DNA of 64,000 nt, from positions 1,077,501-1,141,500 of the forward strand of contig NC_008044.1 in NCBI RefSeq assembly GCF_000014065.1, given 5' to 3'. This stretch comes from Ruegeria sp. TM1040 (GTDB lineage: Bacteria > Pseudomonadota > Alphaproteobacteria > Rhodobacterales > Rhodobacteraceae). The position numbers were made by a program, and so were the translations under genes. Below are positions 26,490 to 36,645 of this stretch, piece by piece. How positions within the stretch are numbered: position 1 is the stretch's first letter; each line of letters begins with the position of its first letter. The notes below the pieces were generated by a model. It did no database searches, was not told the DNA's origin, and worked only from the letters and a program-made list of their open reading frames with translations.

Positions 26490-29400
26490 ATGACAGAAAA
26501 CAACATCTCGCCGCTACACCCTGCGCAAACCGGGGCGCACCGCAAGATCGGCAAGGTCGATGAGCGGTTCTACATTGTTGGTGTCGGGGCCTCTGCCGGG
26601 GGGCTTGATGCCATCAAGCAGCTTCTGGCGCGTGTGCCTGTGGATTTTGCGCATAGTTTCGTGGTCGTTCAGCACCTGTCGCCGGACTACAAATCCGTGA
26701 TGACTGAAATCCTCGGGCGAGAGACGCAGCACAAGGTTGTCGAGGTGTCCGACAACATGCGCGTCGAGCCAAAGCATATCTATGTCATCCCACCGGGGGC
26801 CAATATCGTCATCCAGGGCACCGAGGACGATTTGGATGATCGTGTGATCGGATCCAGCGCCGCCCCTTCAGCATCCAAGCCTGTTCATGAGGGGTTGCGG
26901 TTCTCGCTTTTGGCGCCGCAACCGCGCCCGGCGCTGAACCTGCCGATCGACATCTTCTTTCGCTCGCTGGCCGAGGCTGTGGGCAAGCGTGCCATCGGTG
27001 TGATCCTGTCAGGTACCGGCTCGGACGGCAGCCGTGGGTTGCGTTCGATCAAGGACCGTGAGGGGCTGGTGATCGCGCAGGAGCCCGCCACCTGCGGGTT
27101 TGACGGGATGCCGCAACAGGCCATCGCCACCGGGCTTGTAGATCAGGTGCTGCAACCTGATGATATTGTTGGTGAAATATCCAGGTTTATCGATTTGCGA
27201 GACCGTGGGATCTCGGACGTGGACGAGATTTTCGACGGTGCGCAGGACAGCTTTCGCGCGATCCTGGAAACGGTCAGCAAACAGGCCGAGATCGATTTTG
27301 CGCTCTACAAGGAGCCGACTCTGCAGCGCCGGATCGCCCGGCGTATGGGGTTTCTTGGGCTGAGCAATCTTGAAGATTACCTGAGCTATCTCGGCGAAAA
27401 CTCCGGCGAAGTCCAACTCCTCTACCGCGAGTTTCTGGTCGGAGTGACCAACTTCTTTCGGGATCTGCCAGTCTGGCAGGCGATGGAAACCCGGGTGCTG
27501 GAACGTCTGTTTGCAGAAGGCGACACTGATCAGCCTTTGCGGGTGTGGTCGGCGGGCTGCTCCACGGGGGAAGAGGCCTATACGCTTGCGATGCTGTTGC
27601 AGAAGTTTCGCGACGACAACCAGATCGAGCGTGATTTCCGGATCTATGCCACCGATGTGAATGAAAACGCGATCAACACCGCCAAACAGGGCATCTATCC
27701 CGATCACACGCTGGAAGAAATTCCCGAGGCCTATCGCAACGCGGGATATATCACGCATCATCCGGGCACATTCGCGATCTCGCCCACCATTCGCAGCCAG
27801 ATCGTTTTTGCGGTCCACGACATTACGCTTGATCCGCCCTATACGCGGACCGATCTTATCGTGTGCCGGAACCTGCTGATCTATCTCGGCCCCGATGTGC
27901 AGGCCAAAGTCATGGTGAACTTCTCCATGTCCCTCAGGATAAACGGCTATCTGCTGCTGGGCGCGGCAGAGACACCCGGCTCTGACGGGGTGCGGTTCGA
28001 GTATTTCATGGGCAAGGAGCGTATCTTTCGTAACAAGCGCGTGGCGCGTGCGGGCAGTGGGCGGGCCAAGCTGGCCACGCAGATGCCAGCCCTTGGGATG
28101 CTGCCGCGAACGCGGCGCATGATGTCCTCAGGTCTGTCAATCCAGGATGACCTCAGCGCGCTGTTCCAGTTTTCCCTAGAGGCTGGCCAGATGTCGATCT
28201 GCGTGCTGGATCAGGGTTCCAATATTCTGAAAACATTCGGGAATATGCAGACCCTTCTGCATATTCCCGAAGGCGGGTTCTCCACCAACATCTTCGATCT
28301 CTGCGATGATCGTCTGCGTAGTTCCATCGCGCTGGTGGTCCGTGGTGTCGAGGATCAGACCACCGCACAGGCCTCGGATATGCGTCTGATCGAGGGTGAC
28401 AGCGTGCGAACCGTGTCAGTGTCTGCGCGCAAGATCATCTGGGAAGGCCATGCCTCTGCTGTTGCGCTTTTTGTGCGGCAGATCACGCAGACCCTGCCCA
28501 AAGCGGCGGCCGAGAACAGTGACGAAGAACCTCAGATCGAGAGGAGCGCCTATATCGAACATCTCGAGAGCGAGGTGCGCTCGCTTCAGGAGATGCTCGG
28601 GGTGACGGCGCAGGATCTTGGTGCTTCGAACGAGGAGTTGCAGGCCGCCAATGAGGAGTTGATCGCCGCAAACGAGGAGCTGCAGGCCAACAACGAGGAA
28701 ACCCAGAGCATCAATGAAGAGCTCCATACGGTGAACAGCGAGAACATTGATCGCATCGCCGAGCTCGAAGAGGTGAATGCGGATGTCGACAACCTGCTGG
28801 AGACGGCAGCTCTGGGGATCTTGTTGCTCGACACCGATATGTGCATTCGCCGCTTCAGTGCCGGGGTGACGCGCTATCTGGATCTCAAACACAGCGATCT
28901 GGGTCGCCCGCTCGAGAGCTTTGCCACCGCGCTGCTGCCCGAGGCTGTCACGCTGCTGGTGGATGATGCCCGGCTGGCGCGGGATCAGGGCGAGGAAACC
29001 CAACGCGAGCTGCGTCGGCGCGATGGCGGTTTTGTACAGACCCGCGTGCGCCGCTTTAACCGCCAGCGCGGAGACTCGCATGGGGTGGTGATCACCTTGC
29101 TCGACATCACGGATACCAAACTGCTCGAGCAGGAGGCCCGGCGTCAGAGCGAAATCCTGTCCAGTGTGCTGGAGAGCGAGGAATCCGGCTATTGGGATTG
29201 GAATATCCCAGAGGATAAACTCTATATCAGTCGCCGTTTTGTGGAGTTCCTGGGCTTTGGCGTCGGGGAACTGGCGCCAAATTCCTCAGCGTGGCAGGGC
29301 CTGATCCACAGCGATGACCGACCGCAGTTTCACGAGGCGTATCGGGCACATGTGAACGCGCGCGGCGAGGTGCCCTTCCTGATCGAGGCGCGCTATCTCA

Positions 29401-30236
29401 CCAAGGAGGGTGAGGAGGTCTGGATCAGGAGCCGCGGTCAAGTGACCGATTGGGGGCAGGACCATCGCCCCTTGCGCATGATCGGCGTTCACCAGAACAT
29501 CAGTGACCTCAGGGCGCGCGAGGATGACATTGAGAAACGCGCTGATGACATGCGCCGCTTCGCCTATGTTCTGGCGCATGATCTCAAGCAACCGCTGAAC
29601 ACCATCGAGGGCAGCGTTCAGGCGCTCGACGAGGAACTCCCCAAGACGCTGGACGCCGATATTCACGAGCTCATGCGCTTTTTGCAGCAGGGCACGCAGC
29701 GGCTTAAAGCGCGGGTGAATGCGGTTCTGGACTATGCGCGTTTGCAGGATCAGACCACCCGGTTTGAACCCTGTGATCTTGCGCAGATCATCGACGCATG
29801 TCTTGTCGATCTCGAGGACACGGTGGCGCAGGCCAATGCGGAAATCGTGGTCGAGCCTTTGCCCGCTGTATCTGGCACCCCGGAGCTGCTGGTGCGCCTG
29901 ATGCGGAACCTTCTGAGCAACGCCTTGAAATTCCGCGATCCGGCGCGACCGTTGAAGATCACGATTGCCGCGATCAACGCCCCCTATGGCCGCGTGGGGC
30001 TCCGGGTGGATGATACCGGCATAGGTATCGCGCCGCAGGATCGCGCGCGGGTGTTTGAGCTCTTTTCACGATTGCATGTCGAGTCAGAGATCGAAGGCAG
30101 CGGCCTTGGTCTGGCGATGTGCGATCAGATTGTGTCCATCCACGGTGGGCAGCTCGAGGTGGTCGAAGCCGAGACCGGCGGCGCCAGCTTCCGTTTCACC
30201 CTACCGGCAGCCCCTGCCGCCCCAGACGGAGCGTGA
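26490..30236 (+). CDS. CheB-CheR-PAS-PAS hybrid histidine kinase
   Basis: The roughly 1248-residue cytoplasmic protein combines several domains. A CheB methylesterase domain (27-215) has all three catalytic positions: Ser in GVGASAGG, His in VVQHLSP and Asp in GTGSDGSRG. A CheR methyltransferase domain (240-500) follows, with FLVGVTNFFRD, WSAGCSTGEEAYTLAM and DLIVCRNLLIYL. Next come a heptad-rich coiled coil of repeated NEEL units (683-770), a PAS_10-type domain (770-873), a PAS_3-type domain (883-1010), HisKA with the phospho-His in LAHDLKQPLN (near 1030), and an HATPase with NLLSNALKF, DDTGIGI and GSGLGLAMC. It is likely to methylate or demethylate receptors and to phosphorylate the following receiver, but this is inference. 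The start at 26490 is chosen on protein appearance; a GTG-initiated frame extends back to 26409. Confidence 0.92.
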   Translation: MTENNISPLHPAQTGAHRKIGKVDERFYIVGVGASAGGLDAIKQLLARVPVDFAHSFVVVQHLSPDYKSVMTEILGRETQHKVVEVSDNMRVEPKHIYVIPPGANIVIQGTEDDLDDRVIGSSAAPSASKPVHEGLRFSLLAPQPRPALNLPIDIFFRSLAEAVGKRAIGVILSGTGSDGSRGLRSIKDREGLVIAQEPATCGFDGMPQQAIATGLVDQVLQPDDIVGEISRFIDLRDRGISDVDEIFDGAQDSFRAILETVSKQAEIDFALYKEPTLQRRIARRMGFLGLSNLEDYLSYLGENSGEVQLLYREFLVGVTNFFRDLPVWQAMETRVLERLFAEGDTDQPLRVWSAGCSTGEEAYTLAMLLQKFRDDNQIERDFRIYATDVNENAINTAKQGIYPDHTLEEIPEAYRNAGYITHHPGTFAISPTIRSQIVFAVHDITLDPPYTRTDLIVCRNLLIYLGPDVQAKVMVNFSMSLRINGYLLLGAAETPGSDGVRFEYFMGKERIFRNKRVARAGSGRAKLATQMPALGMLPRTRRMMSSGLSIQDDLSALFQFSLEAGQMSICVLDQGSNILKTFGNMQTLLHIPEGGFSTNIFDLCDDRLRSSIALVVRGVEDQTTAQASDMRLIEGDSVRTVSVSARKIIWEGHASAVALFVRQITQTLPKAAAENSDEEPQIERSAYIEHLESEVRSLQEMLGVTAQDLGASNEELQAANEELIAANEELQANNEETQSINEELHTVNSENIDRIAELEEVNADVDNLLETAALGILLLDTDMCIRRFSAGVTRYLDLKHSDLGRPLESFATALLPEAVTLLVDDARLARDQGEETQRELRRRDGGFVQTRVRRFNRQRGDSHGVVITLLDITDTKLLEQEARRQSEILSSVLESEESGYWDWNIPEDKLYISRRFVEFLGFGVGELAPNSSAWQGLIHSDDRPQFHEAYRAHVNARGEVPFLIEARYLTKEGEEVWIRSRGQVTDWGQDHRPLRMIGVHQNISDLRAREDDIEKRADDMRRFAYVLAHDLKQPLNTIEGSVQALDEELPKTLDADIHELMRFLQQGTQRLKARVNAVLDYARLQDQTTRFEPCDLAQIIDACLVDLEDTVAQANAEIVVEPLPAVSGTPELLVRLMRNLLSNALKFRDPARPLKITIAAINAPYGRVGLRVDDTGIGIAPQDRARVFELFSRLHVESEIEGSGLGLAMCDQIVSIHGGQLEVVEAETGGASFRFTLPAAPAAPDGA

Positions 30237-30240
30237 CGCC

Positions 30241-30624
30241 ATGACGACCTCGTCCCCCCGGATCCTGTTGATCGACGACTGCGATGCGGATCGCTATTTT
30301 TTCAAACGCAACCTGCGCAAGCTCGATCCGGAAGCAAGATTGATCGAATTTGCCTATGCGGATGAGGCGCTCGAATATCTGAAGACCCCCGGAAAGGCGC
30401 CTGTGGACTTCATCTTTGTCGATATCGACATGCCCAGACTGAACGGGTTTCAATTCGCGGATGTCTATCATTCGCTTTATCCTGAACTAAAAGGGCATGC
30501 GCGGCTTTTTGTCTGCTCGTCCTCCATCGACCCAACGCACCGCCAGCGCACAGAAGACCATCCCGACATCGACGGGTTCTATGAAAAGCCGCTGTCGCGT
30601 GATGCACTGAACGAGATCCTCTGA
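30241..30624 (+). CDS. Single-domain response regulator (Rcp1/CheY-like)
   Basis: The 127-residue receiver has the acidic pair in LLIDDCDAD, the phospho-acceptor Asp in FIFVDIDMPRLNGF, Ser in FVCSSSIDPTH and Lys in GFYEKPLS. It has no output domain and resembles the Rcp1-type receivers paired with sensor kinases. It starts four bases after the stop of the CheB-CheR kinase gene, so it is almost certainly co-transcribed and a direct phosphotransfer partner. The frame is open upstream inside the kinase gene, but the family start is at 30241. Confidence 0.92.
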   Translation: MTTSSPRILLIDDCDADRYFFKRNLRKLDPEARLIEFAYADEALEYLKTPGKAPVDFIFVDIDMPRLNGFQFADVYHSLYPELKGHARLFVCSSSIDPTHRQRTEDHPDIDGFYEKPLSRDALNEIL

Positions 30625-30625
30625 G

Positions 30626-32986
30626 ATGGGGGGGCTGCGCATGCTCTTCTTGGGTCTGTTGACCTTTGCGTGTGCCTTGGCTCTCTTGATGGGCGCCTCT
30701 CTGGCGCAATCTCAGGAGACCGTGCGGGTCCCATGGACCGAAGCTCCGCCGATGATGATGTCCGATGCAGAGGGTCAGCCAAGCGGATTTACAGTGGAGC
30801 TGGCGCAGATGCTCGCCCAAGAGGCGGGCTTTGACATTGAGTTTCGCCACTATGACCGTATCGATGAGGTCACAGCCGCGCAGGCGCGTGGCGAGACGGA
30901 TATGCTCGCCGGTGTTGATTTGATTGACGTTTTTCAGCCCCAGAACCGGATTTCCGATCCCATCGCGCGGATCACGGTCTCCCTTGCGGTGCCAACGGAA
31001 CGGGCCGAGCAGTTTGATCCAACCAATCTGGACGGCAAGCGCGTCGCGGTGATCCCACCGATCCTAGGCTCTGATCCGGACTTGTTGCCGGGGGCCACGC
31101 TGGTGAATCATACTAATCCCGAGGCGGCGTTGGTTTCGGTATTGTCGGGGCAGGCGGATGCAATGTCCTACTCCACCAATGTGACCTTTGCCATGTTGCG
31201 TGCTGCGCGTCTGGATGGTCGGATTGCCTTTTTGGACCCGCCGCTTTTGGAAACAACACGTGGCGTGGTGGTGCACCAGAGCCGGCCGGAGCTTCTGGAG
31301 CGGATCAATGCGGTGCTGCCCCAACTTGAGGCCAAGGGCAGCCTGCAGGCGCTGCGCGAGAAATACCTGCTGGCTATTCCGGCGCCTGTGCCGGACACGC
31401 TGACCGTGGGGGTACATCATGTGCCGCCTTTTGTGTCGATCTCTGAGGATGGCACGCCGGGCGGGTTCGGGGTCGAAATTCTTGAGAGCCTCGCGGAACG
31501 GGCCGGGCTCAAACTGCGCTATCAGCGTATTACCGACGCCGAATTTGGCCGCGGCCCGCGACAGGGTGGGGTGGATGTTATGCCGATGATGGCCTCGAAC
31601 CCGACCCGTCGCGCGCGAATGGATTTTACCTTTCCCGTGCATCGGGTGCCGTTTTCAATCTTCACCCTGCATGAGGCGGCGATTGCGCCGCAGGGTCTGG
31701 ATGATCTGATCGGGCTCAGGGTCGGGGTCGAGGATGGCAAGAACGCCGCCCAGTTGGCGGAGGTGCATGGCGGTCTGACGCTTTCGTATCACGAGGGCAA
31801 GGACGGCATCATGAACGCGCTGCTGCAAGGGCAGGTGGATGCCGTGTTGGCGCCCAACTCTGCCTTCACATCGCATCTTGAGCGAAACCACCTGCGCGAC
31901 AAGGTCCTCATCAGCCGGGAGCCCTTTTATACATCCGAGTCCGGGCCTGCATTGCGATTGGGGCTGGGGGAGGTCCGGGAGGCGCTGAACGCGGTGATCC
32001 CGGCCTATCTGATCTCGGAGGATTATGAGCGGCTGCAGCAGGAGTGGTTTGGCACTCCCACCTTCTGGACGTCTGCCCGGCTGCGCATGCTGCTGGCGCT
32101 TGGGCTTGCGTTCCTTCTGTTCGCGCTTGGCTTTGGCATCTGGCAAAAGATGCAGCGCTCGCGCGCGCAGGAACGTCAGGCCCGCCTGTTGCAGCAATCG
32201 CGCCAGCTTGAGGTCCTGGTGGACGAACTCGAGCGCTCGAACCGGGAACTCGACAGTTTTGCCGATATTGCCTCTCACGATCTCAAGGAACCGCTGCGCG
32301 GCATCCAGTGGCAGGTTCAGGCGCTGCAGGAGCGCGCGGCAGAGGCGCTGCCGGAGGAAATCTGCCGTATCGAGCAGCTCTGCGCACAGATGGAGACCAC
32401 GATTTCGGATCTGTTGGCCTCTGCTCAGCATCGCGGCAAGGGCAGTGACATCGCCGACATCGAAACCGGTGACGTGGTCGATGAGATCCGCACCGAGCTT
32501 GCAGAGCTTCTGACAGAGACCAAGGGGGAGCTCCGCGTGGAGACGCCCTTGCCGCGCGTGCATGCCAGCCGAGCCAAAGCCAAGGTCGTGTTTCAGAACC
32601 TTATCGCCAATGGTCTGATCTACAATCGGTCCGACACTCCGGTTGTGCGCGTCGGCTATCTGAGCGAGGACACCCCCGACGACAGCGGGCTCTTGCATGT
32701 GTTTTATGTGCGCGACAACGGCATCGGCATCGCGACCGAGGATCAGGGGCAGATTTTCCAGCCGGGCGTGCGGGGCAAACACTCTGGCATGCGACGCTTG
32801 CCCGGCACCGGGGGAAATGGTCTAGGCCTTTCCTTTGCCAAAGAAATCGTGGAAAGTTACGGCCAGTTGATCGCATTTGAAACCACCCCCGGAGAGGGGA
32901 CTACCTTTTACTTTTCGCTGCCCAATGCGAAAGGTGAAGAGGCGATTTCTGTGACGGGCGAGGCGAGATTGGCGGACGCAAAATGA
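30626..32986 (+). CDS. Sensor histidine kinase with two periplasmic solute-binding domains
   Basis: The 786-residue protein has a signal/anchor segment (MLFLGLLTFACALALLMGASLAQ). Two SBP_bac_3-type domains follow (about 32-250 and 258-475, each starting with a VRVPWTEAPPMM or LTVGVHHVPPFV strand). Then come a membrane helix (about 485-507), a coiled coil, HisKA with IASHDLKEPLRG (His near 550) and an HATPase with FQNLIANGLIYN, RDNGIGIA and GNGLGLSFAKEIV. It should sense an amino-acid-like or other small solute in the periplasm, as in BvgS-type kinases. It starts one base after the preceding receiver stop. The Met at 30641 is an alternative start with a G-rich site upstream. It overlaps the next gene by four bases. 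Confidence 0.92.
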   Translation: MGGLRMLFLGLLTFACALALLMGASLAQSQETVRVPWTEAPPMMMSDAEGQPSGFTVELAQMLAQEAGFDIEFRHYDRIDEVTAAQARGETDMLAGVDLIDVFQPQNRISDPIARITVSLAVPTERAEQFDPTNLDGKRVAVIPPILGSDPDLLPGATLVNHTNPEAALVSVLSGQADAMSYSTNVTFAMLRAARLDGRIAFLDPPLLETTRGVVVHQSRPELLERINAVLPQLEAKGSLQALREKYLLAIPAPVPDTLTVGVHHVPPFVSISEDGTPGGFGVEILESLAERAGLKLRYQRITDAEFGRGPRQGGVDVMPMMASNPTRRARMDFTFPVHRVPFSIFTLHEAAIAPQGLDDLIGLRVGVEDGKNAAQLAEVHGGLTLSYHEGKDGIMNALLQGQVDAVLAPNSAFTSHLERNHLRDKVLISREPFYTSESGPALRLGLGEVREALNAVIPAYLISEDYERLQQEWFGTPTFWTSARLRMLLALGLAFLLFALGFGIWQKMQRSRAQERQARLLQQSRQLEVLVDELERSNRELDSFADIASHDLKEPLRGIQWQVQALQERAAEALPEEICRIEQLCAQMETTISDLLASAQHRGKGSDIADIETGDVVDEIRTELAELLTETKGELRVETPLPRVHASRAKAKVVFQNLIANGLIYNRSDTPVVRVGYLSEDTPDDSGLLHVFYVRDNGIGIATEDQGQIFQPGVRGKHSGMRRLPGTGGNGLGLSFAKEIVESYGQLIAFETTPGEGTTFYFSLPNAKGEEAISVTGEARLADAK

Positions 32987-33378
32987 CCAAGGTTCTGATT
33001 GTCGATGACAGCCCGGAGGACACCGAGATGCTGCGCAGGTTCTGCAGCGAGCTGCCCTCCTGCGTGATCGAGACCGCTGCCAGCGGTAGCGAGGGCGTGG
33101 CGCGGTTTGAAAAATGGCACGCAGATTGCGTACTGCTGGACTATCACCTCGCCGATAACAATGGTCTTTCGGTACTGGCGGATCTCAAGGCGCGCGATCC
33201 CTTTGTACCGGTGATCGTTCTGTCGGGACGCGGCAGCGAAGAGCTGGCTGCGGCCACGATGAAAGCTGGCGCCACGCGCTATCTGACCAAGCGCGGGCTG
33301 TCGCTTGATATGCTGCGCACCGCCATCGAGGCCTCGATCCGATGGATGCAGCACGCAGCCTTATCGCAGCGCAAATAG
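32983..33378 (+). CDS. Single-domain response regulator
   Basis: The 131-residue receiver starts MTKVLIVDDSPEDTEMLRRF, with phospho-acceptor Asp in CVLLDYHLADNNGLS, Ser in VIVLSGRGSEE and Lys in RYLTKRGLS. It has no DNA-binding or enzymatic output. Its ATG overlaps the upstream kinase stop (ATGA), so the two are translationally coupled and probably form a kinase-receiver pair. It differs clearly from the other receiver at 30241, suggesting two partly separate phosphorelays in one operon. Confidence 0.92.
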   Translation: MTKVLIVDDSPEDTEMLRRFCSELPSCVIETAASGSEGVARFEKWHADCVLLDYHLADNNGLSVLADLKARDPFVPVIVLSGRGSEELAAATMKAGATRYLTKRGLSLDMLRTAIEASIRWMQHAALSQRK

Positions 33379-33461
33379 GTGCTGCTGGCCAGCCCTCGCT
33401 GCACCCGAGGCGCCGGGGTGTGGCTCCGTTTCCCAAAACCGATTGCCGTGGTTGACGCCAG

Positions 33462-33485
33462 CCCAGCGGGGGCGCCCGCGCTGGG
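33462..33485. terminator. Near-palindromic GC hairpin after the sensor operon
   Basis: CCCAGCG and CGCTGGG arms with a GC-rich centre lie 84 bases after the operon end. There is only a short T run, so termination is likely but not certain. The remainder up to 33838 contains an AACTGA/TCAGTT inverted repeat (33715-33731) and a leader hairpin (AGCCGG/CCGGCT, about 33785-33815) before the porin. Confidence 0.5.
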
Positions 33486-33838
33486 TTTGCGTGTGTGTCG
33501 GACGCCCCGCTGCGGGCGCGATGCCTTTTGTGCTGAGGTGCGGCGAAGGGCTTGATTCGATGCCTGCCCGCCCTCCACACCGAGCCATGCACAGAGCGAC
33601 TACCTGAGTCTTTGAAAAATCAAACGTCAGGGGTTGAAGTCGACCAGGTAAATTCCTTGCCGGATCAGCCCATTGGCGAAAAAGTGCCTTTGTTACAGCG
33701 CTCCCCCTTATGTGAACTGACCCGTTCAGTTGCCCTCGCTTTCAAGACCTTTTCCCAAAAAACTTAGGTGTTAGCTCCGTTGTCAGCCGGGTCCGGGGAT
33801 GGAGGACGTCCGGCTGGCTAAAAAACCAGGAGACTCAG

Positions 33839-34963
33839 ATGATGAGCACCAAAACCCTTGCGGTGGGCTCCAGCGCCCTTGCGCTGTCCGCCCTTCTTGC
33901 CGCCCCCGCCGTTGCGGGCCCCACCTATACCTCGGACAATGGTGGGTCCTTCCGTTGGTACGGTCAGCTCAACCTGGCCTATCAGGGCTATGACGACGGT
34001 CAGGAAGACTATAACCGACTCGTTGATAACGGAAATTCCGGATCGCGCGTTGGCTTCTGGCTGGAGCAGCCCTTTGGCGAGAACACCCTGAAATTCCGCT
34101 TTGAGACCTCCTTGTCGTTGCGCGGCTCGGATGGTGTGAACCAGAACGACCAAGGCGACATCACTGATTGGACCCGCAGCGATCTGCGTCATGTTGATCT
34201 GCAGTGGCACACCCCGCGCTACGGCACCTTCTCGCTGGGTCAGGGCTCCATGGCGGCAGATGGCGCCACCGGCATTGATCTCTCTGGCACCGGCGTTGTG
34301 GCTGGCTCTGCAGTCGCGGATGCTGCGGGGGGATATTTCCTGCGTGACACCGCAGGCAACCTCACCGGGATCGAAATCGGCGATGTTTTCTCGACCTTTG
34401 ACGGCTCGCGTCGGGGCCGTATCCGCTATGACTCGCCGGAATTCTCGGGCTTTACCGTCTCTGCCTCTTATGGTGAGGACATCCTGACCCGGGACGCTGA
34501 CACCCAGCAGTACGACATTGCCCTGAATTACCTGAACGAAGACCTCGGTGATTTCACTGTGGCCGGTGCACTGGCCGTCAGCTGGACCGAAAAGGGCGGC
34601 TCTGAGGACACCCGTGACACCATCGCTTCGGCGGCGGTTCTGCACGAACCCACGGGCCTCTCGCTGAGCGCGGCCACTGGCGACCGGGATACCGGTGGCG
34701 ACTACGGCTATGTCAAGCTGGGCTACACCGCGAACCTGATCTCCGTTGGCGCCACCGCCTTCTCTGTCGACTACTATGACGGCTCGGATCTGGTTTCCAC
34801 CAACGACAGCGCCGAGTCCTTTGGCATCGCGGCGGTCCAGAACTTCGACCAGCAGAACCTCGAGGCCTATATCGCGTATCGCGAATATTCCTACGATGAT
34901 GCCTCCGCCACCAACTACCAGGACGGCTCTGCCATCCTTGCGGGCGCGCGCTGGAAGTTCTAA
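33839..34963 (+). CDS. Outer membrane porin
   Basis: The 374-residue protein has a signal peptide (MMSTKTLAVGSSALALSALLAAPAVAG) followed by alternating beta-strand sequence with many aromatic residues (GSFRWYGQLNLAYQGY, NSGSRVGFWLEQPFGENTLKFRFETSLSL). It ends with the terminal strand AILAGARWKF, whose final Phe is the outer-membrane assembly signal. It is a 16-strand general porin of the alphaproteobacterial type; specificity cannot be read. AGGAG six bases ahead sets the start. It has a long untranslated leader and appears monocistronic. Confidence 0.9.
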   Translation: MMSTKTLAVGSSALALSALLAAPAVAGPTYTSDNGGSFRWYGQLNLAYQGYDDGQEDYNRLVDNGNSGSRVGFWLEQPFGENTLKFRFETSLSLRGSDGVNQNDQGDITDWTRSDLRHVDLQWHTPRYGTFSLGQGSMAADGATGIDLSGTGVVAGSAVADAAGGYFLRDTAGNLTGIEIGDVFSTFDGSRRGRIRYDSPEFSGFTVSASYGEDILTRDADTQQYDIALNYLNEDLGDFTVAGALAVSWTEKGGSEDTRDTIASAAVLHEPTGLSLSAATGDRDTGGDYGYVKLGYTANLISVGATAFSVDYYDGSDLVSTNDSAESFGIAAVQNFDQQNLEAYIAYREYSYDDASATNYQDGSAILAGARWKF

Positions 34964-34980
34964 GCCACGTCTCAAGACAA

Positions 34981-35073
34981 ATGCGGCGGCTGCGAGGGGT
35001 TTTTACCTCGTGACTCACTTGCCTTCGCCGCATGTCGTCATGCTGCGCCCTCCGGTCCCTGGCCGGAGGGCGT
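34981..35073 (+). terminator. Two hairpins downstream of the porin
   Basis: A long-range stem TGCGGCG/CGCCGCA encloses CGAGG/CCTCG (34981-35033). It is followed by a strong hairpin with arms CGCCCTCCGG and CCGGAGGGCG (35046-35073). Neither has a long T tract. They probably stabilise or end the porin transcript. Confidence 0.5.
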
Positions 35074-35260
35074 TCGCGCTCTCTTGGGGAGAATTGCGGC
35101 CTCGACCCCCGAAAACAGGGTGAAAAAGCCCCATTGAGGCGCTTGCCGGGGCGGATCAAGGCGGATGCCTCTTGCACCGCGACGCGCAGGCCAATAGAAG
35201 GCCACAAATTGTCTGGGGGCGGAGCCTGCGCGCGCGCCCCGAATCTCTATGGGGAATATG

Positions 35261-36592
35261 ATGCAGGTCACCGAAACTCTGAACGAAGGTCTGAAGCGCG
35301 GCTACGCGATCACCATTCCGGCAACCGAGTTGGAAGAAAAGGTCAACGCGAAACTGGCCGAAGCGCAGCCCGAGATCGAGATGAAGGGCTTCCGCAAGGG
35401 CAAGGTGCCGATGCCGCTTCTGAAGAAGCAGTTCGGCGCGCGCCTGATGGGCGAAGTCATGCAGGAAGCTGTCGATGGTGCGATGAACAAGCACTTTGAA
35501 GAATCCGGCGACCGTCCGGCGCTCCAGCCCGACGTCAAAATGACCAACGAAGACTGGAAAGAGGGCGACGACGTCAACGTCGAGATGTCCTATGAAGCGC
35601 TGCCCGCGATCCCCGAGGTCGACGTATCCGGCGTGGAACTGGAAAAGCTCGTTGTCAAAGCCGAAGACGCAGCCGTGACCGAGGCGCTCGAAAACCTGGC
35701 GTCCTCCGCTCAGGAATTTGAAGCCCGCGAAGAAGGTGCTGCATCCGAGGATGGCGATCAGGTTGTGATCGACTTCGTCGGCAAAGTGGACGGCGAAGCG
35801 TTCGACGGCGGCTCTGCCGAAGATTACCCGCTGACGCTGGGCTCCAACTCCTTCATCCCCGGCTTCGAAGAGCAGCTGGTTGGCGTGAAGGCAGGCGACG
35901 CAAAAGACGTTACCGTGACCTTCCCCGAAGAATACGGCGCCGAGCACCTTGCTGGCAAAGAAGCCGTGTTCTCCTGCACCGTCAAAGAAGTCAAAGCCCC
36001 CAAAGCGGCCGAGATCAACGACGAGCTGGCGAAGAAATTCGGTGCCGAGGATCTCGATCAGCTCAAAGGTCAGATCTCCGAGCGTCTCGAAGCAGAATAC
36101 GCCGGTGCCGCCCGTCAGGTGATGAAGCGCGCCGCGCTTGACGCCCTGGCCGAGCTGGTCTCCTTCGACCTGCCGCCGAGCCTCGTTGAGGCCGAAGCCA
36201 AGCAGATCGCACATCAGCTGTGGCACGAGGAAAACCCGGACGTGCAGGGCCACGATCACCCGGAAATCGAGCCCACCGATGAGCACAACAAACTGGCCGA
36301 ACGTCGCGTGCGCCTTGGTCTGCTGCTCGCCGAAATGGGTCAGAAAGCCGAAGTCGAAGTGACCGACCAGGAAATGACCCAGGCGATCATGCAGCAGGCA
36401 CGTCAGTACCCGGGCCAAGAACGTCAGTTCTTTGAGTTCATCCAGCAGAACGCCCAGATGCAGCAGCAGCTGCGTGCGCCGATCTTCGAAGACAAAGTGA
36501 TCGATCTCGTGTTCGATCAGGCAAAAGTGTCTGAAAAAGAAGTCTCCAAAGAAGACCTGCAGAAAGCCGTTGAGGCACTCGAAGAAGAGTAA
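35261..36592 (+). CDS. tig: Trigger factor
   Basis: Trigger factor is the ribosome-bound chaperone and prolyl isomerase. The 443-residue product has the N-terminal ribosome-binding loop [17 protein letters not shown], a central FKBP-type PPIase domain (about 160-245, with [20 protein letters not shown] and [11 protein letters not shown]) and a helical C-terminal chaperone domain. The start is taken at 35261 ([15 protein letters not shown]), the usual N-terminus; three further Met codons precede it from 35249. No clpP/clpX follows, unlike many bacteria. Confidence 0.95.
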
Positions 36593-36615
36593 GATCTACT
36601 CATTTTGTATTTTCG

Positions 36616-36645
36616 AAAAGGCCGCCGTTCTGGCGGCCTTTTTTT
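36616..36645 (+). terminator. Intrinsic terminator after tig
   Basis: Arms AAGGCCGCC and GGCGGCCTT with a GTTCT loop and seven T residues, 24 bases after the stop. Confidence 0.9.
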
